The notes: generated by a model from the letters alone, not told the origin. A DNA stretch of 64,000 nucleotides from UBA3210 sp048359995 (GCA_048359995.1 DBGCPK010000014.1:62001-126000); one strand, 5' to 3'. Counted from the first letter of the stretch, positions 44,324 to 53,527 are shown. A program made the numbers and translations.

Positions 44324-45802
44324 TCACTCGAAACTCTTGCTCAAATCGAGCGAAGAAACGTATTCTTCCAGCAAATCGACGGAAGGATCGAATCCCTCGT
44401 AAGGTCCGATCAGTTGCCCGTTCGCCCAATCCCAGTTTCCCGCGACATATCCGTAAGGCGTATTATCTTCGTTCAGGATGTACATCACCCCGTTACCGTA
44501 GAACCACCCGTGATCGATGCAATCGAATCCGCCGATGTATCGATCGAAATGTTTCGTACTCAGAATCTCTGAGGTCGTGTTCGTATTTCCGACAAACCAA
44601 CCGCAGGTTTCCACGCCTGTCCAAACATTGATCCCTTGTCCGATTCTTTGGCAATTCCAAGATCCGGTTACCAGACAATCGCCTTCGTAGTACTGACTGC
44701 CGTAGTTGATTCGCGCCTTTCCGGTCGCGCCGACCTTCGGTTCCGCCATTCCCGAAATCTCGCCTTCGTACCATTGAAGTCCGGTCGCGTCGGTGTGGTA
44801 TGCTTTCAGTTCTATGCGCCCGATTTGTCCGTCTGTGGTTCCTCCGACGAATTTTCCGCGATACGAATTTCCGTCTCGGTAATCTCCCGTCGTCGACCAC
44901 GAAAAGAATCCGTTTTCGTCCTCGAACCGATCGTCGACAAATTTTCCTTCATAATACATTGAATTCGCATAGGTGTGCGTTCCTTCTTTTCGTTTGAATT
45001 CTTCGGTCAATGTCCCGACGAATACGCTTCCGTCGGAATACTCCAATGTCGCCGTACCATAAGGTATGCCGTTTTCCACCGTTACGGTAAATTGGGTCTC
45101 TCCGACCATTTTTTCGACATAATGTTCGATGACGAAATCCGCAACGGCTTCTTCCGAATCCAAATATCGGATATATCCGGAGATTTCATTGTCGCAAGAG
45201 GCCTTTACTCGAATCGAATAATCTCCGTCTTCTTCATAAGCGGGAATGAGTAGTGGGCCTTCGATTTCCTGCGCGGAAATCAAACTTTCGTCTCCTCTGT
45301 TAATCGTGAGATAATACTTGCTCGCATTTTCGACCGTGTCGAAAGAAATCTGCCAATGATCGCCGTCTTCGAGGGAATGGATCACCTGCAAATTGCGCGG
45401 AGCATTCAAAACCATCTCGTCGATTTTATCTTTGACGGAGACATTCAAAATGACGTTTGAATCCGGCATCGTAAACGTATATACTCCGTCGTCGGAAGAT
45501 AAAGGCTCGCCGTTCACCGTAACCGAATCGACCTCTTTGTTTTCCGCGGTCACGATCGTAAATACGATTTCATCTCCTTCTTTCGCTTCGTTCAAATTCA
45601 GTTCGACATCGTTCCCGTCCGGAATATTCACCGCGATCGAATGCGCGTTTTTCGAACTGACGATTTCACTCGAATGCTCTTCGCTGTGAATTTCCGAATT
45701 CAACAACGACGAAGAGGTATCTTTGCTCTTGTTGCACGCTCCCAGAAGCGATACCGTCGCCAAAACTACCAGCGACAATGGATATAGTGTTTTCTTTTTC
45801 AT
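44324..45802 (-). CDS. Multidomain MORN-repeat lipoprotein without esterase domain
   Basis: A 492-residue lipoprotein (lipobox LLGAC, Cys23). A Ser-rich linker is followed by a divergent InlB B-repeat-like domain (~55-128, VTVNGEPLSSDDGVYTFTMP), a fibronectin-III-like domain (~134-222), then MORN-like repeats (~240-470). The MORN part is homologous to that of the two SGNH fusions (GWFYGNGVMYI ... LIGPYEGF ... LLEEYVSSL), but it ends where their SGNH domain would begin. GGAGG precedes ATG 45802. It may present or position substrate for the SGNH partners (inference). Confidence 0.85.
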   Translation of the reverse strand: MKKKTLYPLSLVVLATVSLLGACNKSKDTSSSLLNSEIHSEEHSSEIVSSKNAHSIAVNIPDGNDVELNLNEAKEGDEIVFTIVTAENKEVDSVTVNGEPLSSDDGVYTFTMPDSNVILNVSVKDKIDEMVLNAPRNLQVIHSLEDGDHWQISFDTVENASKYYLTINRGDESLISAQEIEGPLLIPAYEEDGDYSIRVKASCDNEISGYIRYLDSEEAVADFVIEHYVEKMVGETQFTVTVENGIPYGTATLEYSDGSVFVGTLTEEFKRKEGTHTYANSMYYEGKFVDDRFEDENGFFSWSTTGDYRDGNSYRGKFVGGTTDGQIGRIELKAYHTDATGLQWYEGEISGMAEPKVGATGKARINYGSQYYEGDCLVTGSWNCQRIGQGINVWTGVETCGWFVGNTNTTSEILSTKHFDRYIGGFDCIDHGWFYGNGVMYILNEDNTPYGYVAGNWDWANGQLIGPYEGFDPSVDLLEEYVSSLDLSKSFE

Positions 45803-45815
45803 AAAATTCCTCCGA

Positions 45816-45837
45816 TTGAATAATTATCCTTATTCAA
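45816..45837 (-). promoter_or_regulatory. Inverted repeat before the MORN gene block
   Basis: TTGAATAA/TTATTCAA, 8 bp with a 6-nt loop, sits just before the ribosome site of the 44.3-45.8 kb gene, in the only gap (79 nt) within the second sugar operon. It could tune mRNA stability between the enzyme half and the MORN half of the operon. It lacks a U-run, so I do not call it a terminator. Confidence 0.3.
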
Positions 45838-45881
45838 CATTTTTTCTTTTGAATCACCGACGGATAAATCGGTCCGGACCT

Positions 45882-47804
45882 CTATTTCAGGCGGACGGTC
45901 AAGATGCTGACGGAACGGGGAGGAACTACCGACGAATCGGACGAATCGTCTTGCTCCACCCAGATCAATTCTTCGCTGTCTTCGCCGTTTTTTCCTTCAA
46001 ACGAATCCGAAGTCACAAAACTCCGATAAAGGTATTCGTCGATTTGACCGTTTGCAATTCTGATGGCTTCGTCCGAAGCGTTGATCACGGAAATGCTCAT
46101 CGTTTTCCGATCCGACGAAACTGTCGCGTTGACCTCGACATAATCGTCGAAAGCCGTGAGATTGCAGATCACCTCTACGTAAAAGTCCTGCATATAAGAC
46201 CGATAAAGTTTCGAAACGTATCCACCTCCTTCCATATACGCTCGATATGCGTCGGTGAGGATCTGTCCTTGCGTCGCGTTGACCGTCGAAGAATAGCAAG
46301 CCAGTTCCACTACATCGGCGTTTTTGATCATTTCGTTATAACAGGCGGCTACGCCCATGCCGTCTTTTAATCTCGACGCGCCGGTGGCGTTATCGTAAGC
46401 GAATTCGTCGATGGCCATTTTAATTGACGACGTTCCTTTGACTTCCCGATGATTGGCGATCCGGTATGCGGCTTGATTTTTCAAAGAAAGAATATGTTCT
46501 TTCACGGAATCTTCCTTTCGTTCGGCGTAAAAATGTTCGCTCAGCGCGTCAATATTTCCCGGACACAATCGAATCATTTCGGACGACCACGAAGAAGAGT
46601 TATCGCCGACGCCGATGATTTCGACCGAATCGGATATTTTCTTGATTCCTTCCGCGATCGCGTTGTGTTTTTCCGCATAAGCGCCGATTTCCATATGTCC
46701 TAACTGCCACGCGCCGTTCATCTCGTTGCCGATGGAAATGTATTTGACTTCATAGGGCTCTTTTTGAGGGCGAAGCGAGGCGTAAGGAGAATCTGTTCCC
46801 AAGAGGTATTCGACTTCGTCGAGAGCCATCTGCACCGACCCTAATCCCGAATTGAGGACGATATTCGGTTCGGCTCCCACGTATTGACAGAAGCGAATAA
46901 ACTCGTCGACGCCGAAATCGTTCGGTTCGTAGACGGAATAGAATCCGTCGCTTCCGATCCGACTCAAATCGGAGGCCAACCGATCGTCGTCGTTCTTAAA
47001 ATCATCCAATGCTCCGGCATATTCGAGATTTCTCCGGCTCGGTCGGGAGTCTCTATCCCCGATTCCGTCGTAAAAATCGTAGCCTGAGACAAAATTTCCT
47101 CCCGGCCAGCGGTATAACGGCGAGTTCAGCTCTTTCAACTTGTCCAACGTATCCTTGCGCATTCCGTCGATGTGGTCATCTTTCATCAAAGACAATGAAT
47201 CCAGATAGACTTCTCCGTTTAAAAGCCTGTATTCCACCGTATAATAGCCTTTTCCCAAAGAATTCAAGTGAAAACGATATTGCGCGAACGAATCGGAAGC
47301 GACGACGATCTCACTCGATACTCTGCTTCCGGAGGAGTCGATCAGGCTCATTTCGACACTACCCGATCCTTGCGCATAGAAGTACGCGTCATAACCGCAA
47401 TGATCTTCCAATTGCAATCCGCGTTGGTAAAAAGACGATCCTGCCGTCATATGCGCGGAATAGCCTCCCGAATAGGTAATCTCCCCCTCGCTCTGCACGG
47501 TACTTCCGCTTGCTTTCTTCCATTGCGAAACGTCCTCGCCGATCGGCGCGACGAATTTTCTGTCCATGATCAACTCAGCCCAAATTCCTCCGTAAATGCA
47601 CTTCTCGATATGCTCGATAAACGTCCCGTATATCAAAGGAGAAATCGCGTCTTCCGACGCCTTGGTCGGGTCGAAAAAGATTTTCAACTCCCTGTCGAAC
47701 GAAGGAGATAAACTCGTTTCGGAGGAAGAAATCTTATTTCCGGCGCACGAGGAAAACAGCGACAAAAGTGCGACCGCTCCGATGAAGCATCTTCTTTTTT
47801 TCAT
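45882..47804 (-). CDS. abfA: Extracellular GH51 alpha-L-arabinofuranosidase lipoprotein
   Basis: A 640-residue lipoprotein (lipobox FSSC, Cys20) of family GH51. The catalytic domain has the motifs ISPLIYGTFIEHIEKCIYGG and YRWPGGNFVSGYDF. The acid/base is Glu361 in SIGNEMNGAW and the nucleophile Glu467 in MAIDEFAY. A CBM4-like jelly roll is inserted at ~95-190, and a C-terminal beta-sandwich ends the protein. It would release terminal arabinofuranose from arabinan, arabinoxylan or arabinogalactan outside the cell. The start (47804) is in ATGA overlap with the GH2 gene and has AAGGGGTG. Confidence 0.92.
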   Translation of the reverse strand: MKKRRCFIGAVALLSLFSSCAGNKISSSETSLSPSFDRELKIFFDPTKASEDAISPLIYGTFIEHIEKCIYGGIWAELIMDRKFVAPIGEDVSQWKKASGSTVQSEGEITYSGGYSAHMTAGSSFYQRGLQLEDHCGYDAYFYAQGSGSVEMSLIDSSGSRVSSEIVVASDSFAQYRFHLNSLGKGYYTVEYRLLNGEVYLDSLSLMKDDHIDGMRKDTLDKLKELNSPLYRWPGGNFVSGYDFYDGIGDRDSRPSRRNLEYAGALDDFKNDDDRLASDLSRIGSDGFYSVYEPNDFGVDEFIRFCQYVGAEPNIVLNSGLGSVQMALDEVEYLLGTDSPYASLRPQKEPYEVKYISIGNEMNGAWQLGHMEIGAYAEKHNAIAEGIKKISDSVEIIGVGDNSSSWSSEMIRLCPGNIDALSEHFYAERKEDSVKEHILSLKNQAAYRIANHREVKGTSSIKMAIDEFAYDNATGASRLKDGMGVAACYNEMIKNADVVELACYSSTVNATQGQILTDAYRAYMEGGGYVSKLYRSYMQDFYVEVICNLTAFDDYVEVNATVSSDRKTMSISVINASDEAIRIANGQIDEYLYRSFVTSDSFEGKNGEDSEELIWVEQDDSSDSSVVPPRSVSILTVRLK

Positions 47805-49492
47805 AATTTCACCCCTTCCACGATTTTTCGGATCTCCTCTGCGTTGAGTTTGCATTTTCTATCCGCGGTCAGCAGTCCGTTGGTTTCCTGTTCCACATCG
47901 GTCAACTGACAATAGCAGTACCCCGACAGATAATCCAATCGCCCGATGGTTTCGAGCAAGGAAGAAATCCGCTTTTCGAGATCGTTTCCGTCTGCGGCTT
48001 TCTCGCCATATCCCCATCCGTTTTGATTGCTTAAAGATACCCCTCCGAATTCAGAGATCACAATCGGCTGTCCGCGATAAAACTGACGATCCGCGAGAGC
48101 CTTTCCGTAGCCGTTGACGATCTTCTCTTCGATAACCCGATCTTTATCCCGATATTCTCCGAAAAAGACTTCGGCGTTTTGCTCGTATTCATGCAGAGAA
48201 ATCAAATCGCTGCACGAGAGATTGTTCCACCCGTCGTTGGCGACGATCAGCCTCGACGGATCGTATTTTCTGACGCGCTCGACCAAAGAAGCGACATAGT
48301 TCTGCGTTTCCTCGCTCGCTTTGATTTCCGGAATTCCCCAAGATTCGTTGAACAGAAGATGAACGATGATCGAGGGAGAATTGTAATTTCTGTCGATGAT
48401 CGGAAACAATTCCCGTTCGATTTCCTCTTTTGCTTCGGGAGAATATCGATAGCAGGACGGCAATTCGTTCCAGAGATAAAACCCGAATAAATCCGCCAGA
48501 TAATACATAAACGGGATTTCGATTTTCTGATGTATCCGGCACCCGTTGAACCCGAATTCTTTCATTCGGACAAAGTCTTCGAATACATCTCTTTTGCTCA
48601 GGCTTACGCCTTTTTTCTCGCGATACCCTTGATTCAAAATCAGTTTCAAAAATTCTCTCTGCCCGTTGACATAGAGATTCCCCCGCGCGGTTTCGATACT
48701 TCGACAGCCGAAGTAAGTTTCCACACGATCTTCTATCTCTCCGAGAACTCTGATCCGGACATCGTAGAGATTCGGTTCGTTCACGTTCCATACGCGCGGG
48801 TTTTCCAGATAAAAGACGCCCTTATAAATCCTTTTTCCCCCTTCGGAAAAAGTTCGAATTACCCTTCCTTTAAACGAAATCGTCCATTCGATGTTCTCTT
48901 TCCGATTCAATTCGATGAGATAGTCGACTTTCCCGCTTTTGTCTCCGGAAAACAGGCATTTGGAAACATAGGTACTTCCGCATTCTTCCAAATAGACGCT
49001 CTGATAGATTCCGCTGGTCTGCACATACCAACACTCGTAGTTTTCCGGACGGCATCGCTGTTTTCCGCGCAACTGATCCGGAGAATAAGAGTCGTCGACT
49101 TCGACGTGCAGATGATTCTTTCCTTTTATGAGAACATCGGAGACGTCGAAATAAAATTCCGTATACCCTCCTTTATGTTTTCCCAGATTTACGCCGTTGA
49201 GAAAGACATTGCAAGCGTAATCGACCGCGAGAAATCGGAGCAGACAAGGTCGGTTTTTTTCTGCCTCGAAATCGAAATCGTACTCGATATGCGGATACAT
49301 CTTTTCGTCTCCGACGCCGCTGGCTTCCGTCTCGTAAGCATAGGGCAGCAGAATCTTTCCTTCCTTTGCTTTTTTCCCGTTTTCATCGAAAAACGCGATG
49401 TTCGCCCACCCGTCCAGCAGGGTATATCCTTGCCGCCTGAATTTCGGGTTCGGATAATCGGCATAAGGTATTTCTTCGTACCGGATATTCAT
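47801..49492 (-). CDS. Cytoplasmic GH2 beta-glycosidase
   Basis: A 563-residue GH2 enzyme without a signal peptide. It has a jelly-roll domain (VFLNGVNLGKHKGGYTEFYFDV), an Ig-like domain and a TIM barrel. The acid/base is Glu383 in LLFNESWGIPE and the nucleophile Glu481 in VISEFGG. Length and motifs suit the beta-glucuronidase/beta-galactosidase-like branch that lacks extra C-terminal domains. The substrate is uncertain, and beta-galactoside or beta-arabinoside from imported oligosaccharides is possible. It begins in ATGA overlap with the permease gene. Confidence 0.9.
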   Translation of the reverse strand: MNIRYEEIPYADYPNPKFRRQGYTLLDGWANIAFFDENGKKAKEGKILLPYAYETEASGVGDEKMYPHIEYDFDFEAEKNRPCLLRFLAVDYACNVFLNGVNLGKHKGGYTEFYFDVSDVLIKGKNHLHVEVDDSYSPDQLRGKQRCRPENYECWYVQTSGIYQSVYLEECGSTYVSKCLFSGDKSGKVDYLIELNRKENIEWTISFKGRVIRTFSEGGKRIYKGVFYLENPRVWNVNEPNLYDVRIRVLGEIEDRVETYFGCRSIETARGNLYVNGQREFLKLILNQGYREKKGVSLSKRDVFEDFVRMKEFGFNGCRIHQKIEIPFMYYLADLFGFYLWNELPSCYRYSPEAKEEIERELFPIIDRNYNSPSIIVHLLFNESWGIPEIKASEETQNYVASLVERVRKYDPSRLIVANDGWNNLSCSDLISLHEYEQNAEVFFGEYRDKDRVIEEKIVNGYGKALADRQFYRGQPIVISEFGGVSLSNQNGWGYGEKAADGNDLEKRISSLLETIGRLDYLSGYCYCQLTDVEQETNGLLTADRKCKLNAEEIRKIVEGVKL

Positions 49493-50316
49493 CCTTTAAT
49501 TCCTCCTCCCATACCTTCGACAAAGTACTTTTGTCCGAAAATAAAGATCACCAAAATCGGGATCGCCGAGACGATCGCGCTGGCCATCAGCAATCCTTTC
49601 ATCGTCGTATCGCTGGTGATGCTCAAATATAAGCCCGATGCGATGGTTTTCATCGAGTCTCCCTCCGTGACGATCAACGGCCAAAGGAAGTCGTTCCACG
49701 AACTCTGAAAGGTAAACAGAACCTGCGAAATCAAAATCGGCTTGCACATCGGAAGAATGATCTTGCGGTAGATGAGAAAATTTCCTGCGCCGTCGATCCG
49801 CGCGGCTTCGTCGTAATCGAAAGGTATGCTCATCATGTAATTGTGGAGAAGAAAAACGCCTCCGACGGAAGATAAGCCGGGAAGAATCATCGCCCACAGG
49901 GTATCGTACAATCCCATTTTGGTGATGATGATGTAATTCGGCACCAGATTGATGACTCCGGGAACGACCATTGAAACCAAGCACAGATAGTACAAGACTT
50001 TTCTCCCCTTAAAACGAAGTCTGGCAAAGGCGAACGCGGCCATGGAAGCGATCAAAATGTAGAGGACCGTCTGCGCAATCGAAACGACGAACGAATTTCG
50101 CAGCCAAACGAAGAGCTCCGGAGATCGATCGTACAATTTGACGAAGTTTTCCAGAGTCAGGCCCGAAAAAAACGACGGAATCGAGTCGAATATATGAGGA
50201 ATATTGGATTCTCTTTGAAACGCAAGCAAGAAGCCGAACAGCGTCGGAATCATCGAAACAGTCGCCGAAACGGCCACCAGAACATAGACAAGCGCGTCGA
50301 ATTTACTTCTCTTCAT
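49489..50316 (-). CDS. Sugar ABC transporter permease, MalG type (second operon)
   Basis: A 275-residue CUT1 permease with six membrane segments and the EAA loop DEAARIDGAGNFLIYRKIILPM. I chose ATG 50316 because GAGAGG lies 8 nt upstream. A GTG at 50325 is in frame but poorer. It overlaps the end of the partner permease gene. The family brings oligosaccharides into the cytoplasm. Confidence 0.94.
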   Translation of the reverse strand: MKRSKFDALVYVLVAVSATVSMIPTLFGFLLAFQRESNIPHIFDSIPSFFSGLTLENFVKLYDRSPELFVWLRNSFVVSIAQTVLYILIASMAAFAFARLRFKGRKVLYYLCLVSMVVPGVINLVPNYIIITKMGLYDTLWAMILPGLSSVGGVFLLHNYMMSIPFDYDEAARIDGAGNFLIYRKIILPMCKPILISQVLFTFQSSWNDFLWPLIVTEGDSMKTIASGLYLSITSDTTMKGLLMASAIVSAIPILVIFIFGQKYFVEGMGGGIKG

Positions 50317-51211
50317 TTTTCGCACCTCTCATCGCAAAGCGCAAACCCAAAAGGGAAAATACGCCCATAATAAGCGCCAGAATCAATGACATCGCACTGG
50401 CACGTCCGAATTTGCCCTCTCCGAATGCCGTCTCGTAAATGCTTTGAATCACGACTTTGGTCGACGAATTGCCCGGAGTCAGAACCATCGGCTGCCCCAT
50501 CACATTGAAACAGGAAAGCATCGTCATGACGATCACATAGGAAAAGGTATGGCGAAGTCCGGGAAGTGTAATATACCGGACTTTTTCAACGGCGTTGCAA
50601 CCGTCGATCTCCGCCGCCTCGTAAAGTTCTTTGGAGATATTCTGCAAACCCGCGGTAAACAGAACCATATTTCCTCCGATCCCCCACCAAGTGGATAGCA
50701 AAAAGATCGAAATCCACTGATAAGGCTGTTTTGTCAACCAAGGAATGTCCTTGCCGAAAAGCAAATAGAAAATGCCGGTGTTGGAATCCAAAAAGATGAT
50801 GAAGATAATTCCCACCGTCGTGATTGACAGCACCGCCGGAACGTAAATGATCGCGCGCGCCGCTTTGAATCCTTTCAATTTGAAATTCATGAGATACGCG
50901 ACGAGAAAAGGAACTACGATCAAAATCGGCACTTGGACGGCGACAAACAGCAAAGTGTGCGATAAGGCCTTCCAATACTGCTCGCCGGTATAGGATGAAA
51001 AATCGAAGATCAGCCTGAAATTCCGAAAGGAATTCCAATTCGCCGAAAAAATGTCGTCCTGACAATCGGTAAAACTCAGAAATATCGTCATCAAAACCGG
51101 AATCAGACAGAAAAGAACGAAAAAGAAAAGATACGGAAGAATGAAGAGATACGGCGATACGTAACGATCAAACCGCTCGCGAAACAGGGTTCTTTTCTTT
51201 GAGTATTCCAT
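50303..51211 (-). CDS. Sugar ABC transporter permease, MalF type (second operon)
   Basis: A 302-residue CUT1 permease with six membrane segments and the EAA-type loop YEAAEIDGCNAVEKVRYITLPGL. It follows the binding-protein gene by 4 nt. Together with the MalG-type protein, the binding protein and the ATPase at 37.8-39.1 kb, it makes the second complete importer of the island. Confidence 0.95.
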   Translation of the reverse strand: MEYSKKRTLFRERFDRYVSPYLFILPYLFFFVLFCLIPVLMTIFLSFTDCQDDIFSANWNSFRNFRLIFDFSSYTGEQYWKALSHTLLFVAVQVPILIVVPFLVAYLMNFKLKGFKAARAIIYVPAVLSITTVGIIFIIFLDSNTGIFYLLFGKDIPWLTKQPYQWISIFLLSTWWGIGGNMVLFTAGLQNISKELYEAAEIDGCNAVEKVRYITLPGLRHTFSYVIVMTMLSCFNVMGQPMVLTPGNSSTKVVIQSIYETAFGEGKFGRASAMSLILALIMGVFSLLGLRFAMRGAKNEEK

Positions 51212-51215
51212 AGAT

Positions 51216-52508
51216 TTACTGCTCTTTCAGCCACCGATTGAAATTGTTTACCTGCGCATCTAAACAATCTTTCGGAGTTCCTTCGCCGTTCAGCGCGCGG
51301 GAAACTCCCGTTCCCATATAGTTGTACATTTCATAAAAATACCGATACTCCGGCTTCCCGAGTTCGGCTTTCAAAGCCATTTCCGTGAAAGTACCCAGAT
51401 ATTCGATTTCCGCGTATTCAGGCTGGGAATGGACGGACAAACGCGCGGGTACCTGCCCCGCTTTACCCCATTCCAGCGAATTCTCGCTCAGATACCCCAT
51501 AAAGGCATACGAGGCGATTTTGATTTCTTCCGTCGTAACCGTATTCTCCGCCAAACACAATTGATGCGAACCCGCGAATGAAATTCCGTTCTCGCCCGTC
51601 GAATCAGGCATCGGAAGAATTCCCAAATCGCCATACGCGGCGAAATCGCACGATTCTTTCAGCGTTTTGATCATCCACGGTCCGTCGAAATAGAACGCGG
51701 ATTTGCCCGCTCGGAACAAAGTCAAATCCCCTCCGTTGGACACGTTCGTCGGAGAAACCGGACTCTCGCCGTATTTTAAATCGTACATTCTATTCAGAAT
51801 TTCGACGGCTTTCTCCGAATTGAAAACCGCATCGTTCGTGGAAAGGTCGAGTATGTTTTCTCCGTTTTGCAAAAGTTGCGAGTAAAAGATATCCTTAGTG
51901 ATCGAATAGTTATTCGGAATCGCCCAGCCGTAAACGCCGTTTGAAGTGAATCTTACGCAATCCGCGTAAAAGTCTTCCCAAGAATCGTAAGGCGTCAGAT
52001 CGCCACCTGTGATTTCTTTATTGTAAAAGATCGCCGTAGGGTGGATATCCAAAGGAAAAGAATAACGCGTTCCTCCGACGATACCCGCTTCGAAAGCCGA
52101 CGGAACGAAATCGGAAGACGATATGTCCAGTTCTTCTATGACATCGTCCATCGGAATGACCATTTCTCTGGCGAGAACCGAACCCAATCGATTGGCCGGA
52201 ACGGCGATGATATGCGGAGAGAAACGAGCGTTTTTCTTATTCTGATAAAACTTGGTAAATAAAGTATCCCAGTCTAACCGCGTGACCTCTACCGTAATTT
52301 TTCCTTCGTTTTCCGCATTGAACGCGTCGACGATGGTTTTCATATAATCCCCGTCGCTTCCGGTAAAGCCGTGCCAAAATTTCAACGTGATCGGCTCTCC
52401 TCCGCCTGCGGAAGAAACCGAATTCGTTTTTCCCCCGTTACCGCAGGAAGTCAAAGAGAAGAGAATTGCCGGAATAATCTCAAAAAATCGCAATATTTGT
52501 TTTTTCAT
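51216..52508 (-). CDS. Extracellular sugar-binding lipoprotein (second operon)
   Basis: A 430-residue family 1 solute-binding lipoprotein (lipobox LTSC, Cys22). Typical features are LKFWHGFTGSDGDYMKTIVDAFN near the N-terminus, the central GGTRYSFPLDIHPTAIFYNKE and AFYFDGPWMIKTL. It is the first gene of the second sugar operon. GAGG lies about 9 nt before the start, and a perfect CG-centred palindrome fills the space between that site and the start codon. Confidence 0.94.
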   Translation of the reverse strand: MKKQILRFFEIIPAILFSLTSCGNGGKTNSVSSAGGGEPITLKFWHGFTGSDGDYMKTIVDAFNAENEGKITVEVTRLDWDTLFTKFYQNKKNARFSPHIIAVPANRLGSVLAREMVIPMDDVIEELDISSSDFVPSAFEAGIVGGTRYSFPLDIHPTAIFYNKEITGGDLTPYDSWEDFYADCVRFTSNGVYGWAIPNNYSITKDIFYSQLLQNGENILDLSTNDAVFNSEKAVEILNRMYDLKYGESPVSPTNVSNGGDLTLFRAGKSAFYFDGPWMIKTLKESCDFAAYGDLGILPMPDSTGENGISFAGSHQLCLAENTVTTEEIKIASYAFMGYLSENSLEWGKAGQVPARLSVHSQPEYAEIEYLGTFTEMALKAELGKPEYRYFYEMYNYMGTGVSRALNGEGTPKDCLDAQVNNFNRWLKEQ

Positions 52509-52517
52509 AAGCGCTTA
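52508..52517 (-). promoter_or_regulatory. Operator candidate overlapping the start codon of the binding-protein gene
   Basis: Perfect 10-bp palindrome TAAGCGCTTA, extended as GTAAGCGCTTAT. It lies between the Shine-Dalgarno site and the ATG of the second operon's first gene. CG-centred symmetry is typical of LacI-family operators. Confidence 0.5.
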
Positions 52518-52532
52518 CCTCTTTTCAAATTC

Positions 52533-52583
52533 ATTATAAAGTAAAAAACACACCATAAAAATGGTAAATATAAACCGCTTACA
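52533..52583 (-). promoter_or_regulatory. Promoter region of the second sugar operon
   Basis: A perfect TATAAT -10 lies on the minus strand at 52533-52538, but the -35 is weak. Upstream are a palindrome ACCATAAAAATGGT (52552-52565) and a CG-centred half-matching site, ATAAACCGCTTACA (52570-52583). The latter shares the CGCTTA half with the operator at 52508. Two related sites about 60 bp apart would allow looping repression, while the weak -35 would suit an activator. Confidence 0.5.
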
Positions 52584-52603
52584 AACGATTTTTTTCGTAT
52601 GTA

Positions 52604-53527
52604 TCAGTTTTTGGTCGCGTAAAAGATTTTTACCACGATATCCTGTGGATAATCTCCGAAGTATTTGCCAAAGAGATTGATTCCGCCTTTATTTTTGGCA
52701 AAAGGATCGATTCCTAACCGAAATCGGACGACATCGCTCAAACGGATGTCGGAAAGAGAAACCGGCGTGGATATTTTTCCGTCGATAAAACTTCCGGTTC
52801 TCGTAATCGAAAACGTCTTCAATATTCCGAACTGCGTCGAATTCAAAGGCCAGAAAAAAGGGGTATTCTTCCCTCTTCGCCCTCCGTAATCGCCGTCGGC
52901 AGTATACGTCAGAAAGAGAACGCCATTGAGAAACAGGCTGATGTCGCTCGGCCAGTCTTCCCGATAGCCGGGCGCCTCCGAACAGATTTCCATCGAGATA
53001 TCGATCCTCTCGATCTTTTTGGACGCGTCGACGGGAAAACGATATTCGAGATACCCTTCGTAAAACCAAATCAGTTGGGCGTTAAGACGGCTCTCCGAAT
53101 AAAACGTATTCGGATCGTCGTCCTTGCCGATGAACCCTTTCGTATCGACGAGACCGCAGGTAGGACGCACTTCGAAATCGAAATAATTGCCGATCGGTAT
53201 CTCTTTCGTCTCGATAAAATGCCCCGAATGTTGCACGTTCGGAAGAAGATCGACGACGATTTTTTCATAAACGATCGAACAAAGGCGAATCGTCCCGCGC
53301 GTTCCGCTTTGAAGACGCGTTTCGATCAACCCCGCCTCTTCCAAAATATTGACATTGTTGGTTACCGTCGTAACCGGAGATTGAAGCAATCCGGACAATT
53401 GGTGAACGGACAGGGGTTCGTCCGCCAGAACGCGGAGTATTGCCAAACGCTGCGCATTTGCCAGCGCCTTGTATATTTTTTCCTGCTCTTTGTCTCTGTA
53501 CAAAGACAATTCCTTGATCCGATCCAT
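52604..53527 (-). CDS. ArsR-like winged-helix regulator with C-terminal ligand-type domain
   Basis: A 307-residue regulator. An N-terminal winged helix of ArsR type (~15-85) contains ALANAQRLAILRVLADEPLSVHQLSGLLQSPVTTV-like elements. It is joined to a large C-terminal beta-rich domain (~105-305) of the kind seen in predicted COG4189-type regulators next to glycosidase genes. It has no ArsR metal-binding Cys pair, so a sugar signal is likelier (inference). It lies beside the second operon's promoter, about 95 nt upstream and on the same strand, and diverges from rpsP. The start at 53527 has GAGGACGGGG. Confidence 0.82.
   Translation of the reverse strand: MDRIKELSLYRDKEQEKIYKALANAQRLAILRVLADEPLSVHQLSGLLQSPVTTVTNNVNILEEAGLIETRLQSGTRGTIRLCSIVYEKIVVDLLPNVQHSGHFIETKEIPIGNYFDFEVRPTCGLVDTKGFIGKDDDPNTFYSESRLNAQLIWFYEGYLEYRFPVDASKKIERIDISMEICSEAPGYREDWPSDISLFLNGVLFLTYTADGDYGGRRGKNTPFFWPLNSTQFGILKTFSITRTGSFIDGKISTPVSLSDIRLSDVVRFRLGIDPFAKNKGGINLFGKYFGDYPQDIVVKIFYATKN

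Noticed and set aside
48530..49708. A 392-codon plus-strand frame opposite the GH2 gene
   Set aside because: It is composed of the complement of GH2 and permease codons, with no domain or independent start signal.
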